In this document: positions 62,753 through 64,000 of the stretch, piece by piece
Position numbering within the stretch: the first letter of the stretch is position 1
How the letters are laid out: every line of letters starts with the position of its first letter
Assembly: GCA_949751835.1 (NCBI GenBank)
Contig: CATKHK010000047.1
Coordinates: 286,977 to 350,976, forward strand
Direction of reading: 5' to 3'
Origin: Blepharisma japonicum
Taxonomy: Eukaryota; Ciliophora; Heterotrichea; Heterotrichida; Blepharismidae
DNA: 64,000 bases
The notes under the pieces: generated by a model
Told to the model about the DNA's origin: nothing
Seen by the model: only the letters and a program-made list of their open reading frames with translations
Databases searched by the model: none
Translations under genes and position numbers: made by a program

Positions 62753-63334
62753 TTAGAGCGGAAGCTCCCCAGAGTCACTAATGACTACTTTAGCAGAATG
62801 CGTTCCAGTTAAAGATCCTTTCGATTCAACCTTTTTAACTACGTCATATCCTTCTATTACCTCCCCAAAAACAACATGTCTGCCATCCATCAAAGGAGCA
62901 GGCTTTGTTGTCACAATAAAAAGTGAGCTGTTGCAATGGGGTCCTATGTTGCCCATCGATAAAATTCCAGCGGCTTTGTGTGTTAAGACAAAGTTTTCGT
63001 CGTCAAATCTTCTAGCATAGATACTTTCCCCTCCAAGGCCATCTCCTCTAGTAAAGTCTCCTCCTTGGATAAACAGACCTGGGACTATCATGTGAAAAGT
63101 TGAACCTTTGTAATGTAGCGGGATTCCTTCTCCATTCACTCCATTTTCACCGGTGCAGAGGGCTCTGAAGTTTTCCACTGTCCTTGGGACAACTTTTCCG
63201 TATAATCCAAAAATTATTCTTCCTTCGTACTCGCCATCGATAGTAATATCTAAAAACACTTTATTGGTAATTTCAGCATCGTGAATCCTTCCAAGAACTG
63301 CAATAGTCAGGCATGCAATTATCAATGATCTCAT
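62753..63334 (-). CDS. Secretory cyclophilin-type protein with altered active site
   Basis: 193 residues with a signal peptide (MRSLIIACLTIAVLGRIHDA) and cyclophilin fold (KVFLDITIDGEYEGRIIFGL, VPRTVENFRALCTGENG, GILSMGNIGPHCNSSLF, DGRHVVFGEVIEGYDVV). Compared with cyclophilin A numbering, active-site residues are replaced: R55 is M82 (TFHMIVPG), F60 is L87, Q111 is L138, F113 is I140 and W121 is L148; H126 is kept (H153). A full-length fold without normal proline isomerase activity is therefore likely. No ER retention signal (ends SGELPL). Confidence 0.93.
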   Translation of the reverse strand: MRSLIIACLTIAVLGRIHDAEITNKVFLDITIDGEYEGRIIFGLYGKVVPRTVENFRALCTGENGVNGEGIPLHYKGSTFHMIVPGLFIQGGDFTRGDGLGGESIYARRFDDENFVLTHKAAGILSMGNIGPHCNSSLFIVTTKPAPLMDGRHVVFGEVIEGYDVVKKVESKGSLTGTHSAKVVISDSGELPL

Positions 63335-63780
63335 AACTTGATTATATGATTATGTGGCAATAACCATCAAATCCCAGTAAGGACATATTACTCAAATTTA
63401 CTCCAAAGCAAAAAATTTTAATCCAATTGCAATTTTGATGGTGAGGCGAATTTAAACAGTAATTTTATACAAAATTTTATTGAGTTTGAGCCAAATATCT
63501 TAGTTACTGTGTAATTCATTGATGACAGAAATACTTATTTTTCCCATTTTCTATTTTAAAATGAGGTCTTCTAAACGACCAGAATAGCATATATTTTATA
63601 CATAAAGAGAGTAATTTTCTATAATTTATTTAATAAAACCCTCAAAAGATATTCATTTTAAAAAAAATAATGATCTGAAGTAATATATTTGTTTAGCCTT
63701 TGAATTTATTAAATAATGCGGCTATTAAATGAAAATATTTTTGTAGTTCTTTTTTATGATCACACAATAGTATTTTCAAT
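63335..63780. other. AT-rich intergenic region
   Basis: 446 bp between the cyclophilin start and the end of the next minus-strand gene. Nothing recognised. Confidence 0.45.
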
Positions 63781-64000
63781 TTAATATGATGATCTTAAAA
63801 CTAAATCAAAAAGAAAATGGAATTTGGGCGTTATTTGCCAATAGAAACTATGCACATTATTAAAATATGTATCTGTGCCTATTGTTCTCAGTGGACTCGG
63901 GACTTTGCTTTCTATTGGGGTTAACCTATCTCCAATTCCATCTCTATTAAAAGCTTCCAAAAGCAAAAATTTAGAGGAAATTTCTCATTTATATCTTATT
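63781..64000 (-). CDS. 3' end of a gene cut by the window edge
   Basis: The minus-strand frame runs open from position 64000 (with a TGA-Trp, RYKWEISS) to TAA at 63783. The readable C-terminus is KFLLLEAFNRDGIGDRLTPI and onward (ESKVPSPLRTIGTDTYFNNV), about 70 residues. No family recognised. The start lies outside the window. Confidence 0.6.

Noticed and set aside
1-64000. CRISPR arrays, tRNA and rRNA genes, telomeric repeats
   Set aside because: No regularly spaced repeats, no GTTCGA-type T-arm with matching cloverleaf, no rRNA core sequences and no telomere repeat at either end.
1-64000. Operon-like organisation
   Set aside because: Gene spacing is short, but strands alternate and neighbouring functions are unrelated; each gene appears to have its own promoter.

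Overview
The window is protein-coding, AT-rich nuclear DNA of a ciliate, most likely the somatic (macronuclear) genome of a heterotrich close to Blepharisma. Two things in the sequence point there. First, UGA is read as tryptophan: reading frames of conserved proteins run through TGA exactly where the family has Trp (for example kinase subdomain IX in the MAPKK, the HPW motif of the CDPK, the MPC1 motif HFWGP..NWG), while every gene ends in TAA or TAG. Second, introns are minute: I could place twelve introns of exactly 15 nt and one of 20 nt, all beginning GTA, ending AG and carrying A at position 10. Several frames look broken until such an intron, which often contains the apparent stop, is removed. 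No rRNA, tRNA, CRISPR array, telomere or insertion sequence was recognised.

Layout, left to right. 0-10 kb: a small unknown protein, a multi-span membrane protein with two introns, a RNF32-like double-RING/IQ protein, the AP-4 mu adaptin, an unknown protein, ETF beta, a RING protein, and an F-box/CDK-like/cyclin fusion on one polypeptide. 10-20 kb: a dynein-2 light intermediate chain, two unknown proteins, a divergent actin, a MAP kinase kinase, a PLAC8 protein, a probable mitochondrial helical-repeat protein, a CDPK and an LRR protein. 20-31 kb: a large acidic membrane protein, a DHHC acyltransferase, a C2H2 zinc-finger protein, an unknown 609-residue protein and ARMC9. 31-40 kb: an RRM-WW-RRM protein, a haem peroxidase, a coiled-coil protein, a gene derived from a Mutator-like (MULE) transposase, an unknown protein with a myristoylation-type N-terminus, eIF4E, a GDT1 cation transporter and a Rab. 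40-50 kb: a membrane RING E3, a K+ channel, a TRIM-type protein, a C2 protein, a coiled-coil protein, a Cache/vWA receptor-like protein and an ankyrin protein. 50-64 kb: CDC14, a tandem COA1-like protein, MPC1, a KH-WWE-WWE protein, calcineurin A, a TMEM216-family protein, a coiled-coil protein, a SEC14 protein, a rhomboid-like protein, a DP transcription factor, a degenerate cyclophilin and the end of a further gene.

Genes are single units on both strands, usually 20-120 bp apart, without operons. Themes that recur are cilia (DYNC2LI1, ARMC9, TMEM216-family, perhaps RNF32), Ca2+/kinase/phosphatase signalling (CDPK, MAPKK, calcineurin A, CDC14), cell cycle (the F-box-CDK-cyclin fusion, CDC14, DP) and mitochondria (ETFB, COA1, MPC1). 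The few intergenic stretches over 600 bp hold little that can be read, apart from short GC-richer inverted repeats and two stretches that look like decayed genes. The most unusual items are the F-box/pseudo-CDK/cyclin fusion, the transposase-derived gene, the KH-WWE-WWE protein, the catalytically altered cyclophilin and the uniform 15-nt introns.
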